Part shown: positions 62,853 to 64,000 of the stretch, piece after piece | Position numbering within the stretch: the stretch's first letter is position 1 | Layout: each line of letters starts with the position of its first letter | Source: an uncultured Bacteroidota bacterium | GTDB lineage: Bacteria; Bacteroidota; Bacteroidia; Flavobacteriales; Flavobacteriaceae | Assembly (NCBI GenBank): GCA_903838055.1 | Contig: CAILWV010000065.1 | Location: 1-64,000, forward strand | DNA: 64,000 nucleotides | Reading direction: 5' to 3' | Position numbers and translations under genes: made by a program | The notes under the pieces: model-generated | Told to the model about the DNA's origin: nothing | What the model saw: the letters and a program-made list of their open reading frames with translations, nothing else | Databases searched by the model: none

Positions 62853-63806
62853 ATGCCAAAAGATAAAAAAATATACATTGCAGGTCATAACGGAATGGTA
62901 GGAAGTGCCATCTGGAGGACGCTTTCTGCTAAAGGGTATACTAATCTTATTGGAGCTACTAGTAAAGAACTCGATTTAAGAAAACAGGATGCAGTTCAAG
63001 AATTCATAAGCAAAGAAAAACCCGATGTTATCATTGATGCAGCTGCTAAAGTAGGAGGTATTCTGGCAAACAATAATTTTCCATATCAATTTTTAATGGA
63101 AAATATGCAAATTCAAAATAACCTTATTGATGCTGCACATAGATTGGGAGTAGAAAAATTTATATTTTTAGGAAGTTCTTGTATCTATCCTAAATTTGCT
63201 CCACAACCTTTAAAAGAAGATTATTTGCTTACAGATAGTTTAGAACCAACAAACGAGTGGTATGCATTAGCAAAAATAACTGGTGTGAAAGCTTGTCAAG
63301 CACTTCGAAAAGAATTTGATAAAGACTATGTAAGTTTGATGCCCACCAATTTATATGGCACTCATGATAATTTTGATTTAAATAGCTCACATGTATTACC
63401 AGCAATGATTCGAAAATTTCATGAAGCTAAACTTAACAATAATGCGGATGTAGTTCTTTGGGGAAGTGGTACTCCAATGCGTGAATTTCTTTTTGTTGAT
63501 GATATGGCTAATGCGGTTGTATTTGCACTAGAAAATAAATTACCAGATTATTTATACAATGTAGGAACCGGAGAAGATTTAACAATAAAAAATTTGGCTG
63601 AAATCATACAAAAAATAGTAGGCCATTTTGGAAATATAATTTGGGACGATACCAAACCCGATGGAACACCAAGAAAATTAATGGATATTTCTAAAATGCA
63701 CGAATTGGGATGGAAACACCAAGTAAATTTAGAAGATGGAATAGCAAAAACCTATACTTGGTTTTTAGAGAATATTGAGAATTTTAAAGAAGTGAAATAT
63801 AGTTAG
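62853..63806 (+). CDS. fcl: GDP-L-fucose synthase
   Basis: Epimerase/reductase that turns GDP-4-keto-6-deoxymannose into GDP-L-fucose. Start at ATG 62853 (MPKDKKIYIAGHNGMVGS). The 317-residue SDR protein has the NADP loop GHNGMVGS, the catalytic Ser in LGSSCIYPKFA, and YALAKITG with the Tyr-x3-Lys pair. It follows manC by 57 bp and precedes gmd, which makes its substrate. Confidence 0.95.
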   Translation: MPKDKKIYIAGHNGMVGSAIWRTLSAKGYTNLIGATSKELDLRKQDAVQEFISKEKPDVIIDAAAKVGGILANNNFPYQFLMENMQIQNNLIDAAHRLGVEKFIFLGSSCIYPKFAPQPLKEDYLLTDSLEPTNEWYALAKITGVKACQALRKEFDKDYVSLMPTNLYGTHDNFDLNSSHVLPAMIRKFHEAKLNNNADVVLWGSGTPMREFLFVDDMANAVVFALENKLPDYLYNVGTGEDLTIKNLAEIIQKIVGHFGNIIWDDTKPDGTPRKLMDISKMHELGWKHQVNLEDGIAKTYTWFLENIENFKEVKYS

Positions 63807-63886
63807 GTTTTAGTTTATGAGTTTAGCTTGAAGCAAATAAACTTCTAACTAAACTCCTAACCTTCTAAACCCATAACCAAAAAATT

Positions 63887-64000
63887 ATGAGTAATACCCA
63901 AAAAGTAGCATTAATAACCGGAGTAACAGGACAAGACGGATCCTATCTTGCAGAACTATTACTAGAAAAAGGATATATGGTTCACGGTATTAAAAGGAGA
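63887..64000 (+). CDS. gmd: GDP-mannose 4,6-dehydratase (partial, 5' end)
   Basis: Only the first 38 codons are in the window. [20 protein letters not shown] is the characteristic NADP-binding start of GMD ([17 protein letters not shown]), followed by [11 protein letters not shown]. Product feeds Fcl, the upstream gene. The 80 bp before it contain repeated AAACTTCTAACT / AAACTCCTAACC words. Confidence 0.92.
   Translation, partial: MSNTQKVALITGVTGQDGSYLAELLLEKGYMVHGIKRR

Noticed and set aside
1..64000. tRNA, rRNA, CRISPR arrays, insertion sequences, prophage genes
   Set aside because: Looked for T-loop-like words, long non-coding GC-rich blocks, spaced repeats and transposase motifs in all gaps; none found by eye.

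Overview
The window reads as one contiguous piece of a low-GC chromosome from the family Flavobacteriaceae, most likely the genus Flavobacterium. The reasons are: the type IX secretion/gliding genes sprA and remB with secreted proteins that end in a T9SS sorting domain; repeated Bacteroidetes-type promoter boxes (TAnnTTTG) with little Shine-Dalgarno signal; an IPExxxVDY-family protein; and an amidophosphoribosyltransferase of the long form. I see no rRNA, tRNA, CRISPR array, transposase or prophage.

Layout. 1-3.2 kb: cell-wall and secreted genes (serine hydrolase, L,D-transpeptidase, NTF2-like). 3.2-3.8 kb: two near-identical copies of a putative minus-strand small RNA, each with its own promoter, a 5-codon reading frame and a terminator. 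3.8-13.2 kb: a housekeeping block (purF, PfkB kinase, small XRE regulator, rnhA, purN, acpP, fabF, rnc, IPExxxVDY, pyk). 13.3-18.5 kb: a BI-1 type membrane protein and an SGNH/MBOAT/SGNH surface O-acylation cluster. 18.8-23 kb: asd, then a His/Cys-rich small protein with a TonB receptor that looks metal-related, and DoxX. 23-29.6 kb: mtgA, FAD oxidoreductase, PorT-like barrel, PAP2-like protein, malic enzyme, ruvA. 29.6-40.7 kb: sprA, gcvH, vanZ-like, deoC, remB. 40.8-46 kb: cytochrome oxidase assembly and small subunits (ctaB, two subunit III genes, subunit IV, SCO-type proteins, DUF420). 46-49.6 kb: thiL, YqiA-like esterase, 1-phosphofructokinase-type kinase, SemiSWEET.

49.6-55.4 kb is the accessory part. 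A WYL-domain regulator faces a tightly packed operon: three zinc-ribbon membrane proteins (two nearly identical over their first 145 residues), a protein with features of the HhH-GPD DNA-glycosylase fold, two FCS-type zinc-finger proteins sharing both ends but not the middle, and a 34-codon ORF; a sigma-70-like gene follows. A helical module is shared between the tail of the first membrane protein and the heads of the two finger proteins. I do not recognise this set as a described system and rate it the main candidate for novelty.

55.4-64 kb: lepA, a gene-free stretch with three structured Bacteroidetes-type repeats, two recently duplicated T9SS cargo proteins, a frameshifted c-type-heme protein, dusB, and the start of a GDP-sugar cluster (manC, fcl, partial gmd) that runs off the window.

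Functional links: SprA is the outer-membrane channel that would export the two sorting-domain proteins; the SGNH/MBOAT and GDP-fucose genes point to modified surface glycans; the oxidase block supplies heme o synthesis, copper handling and small subunits for an oxidase whose catalytic subunits are not in this window. Most coding calls rest on motifs read by eye; no database search was possible.
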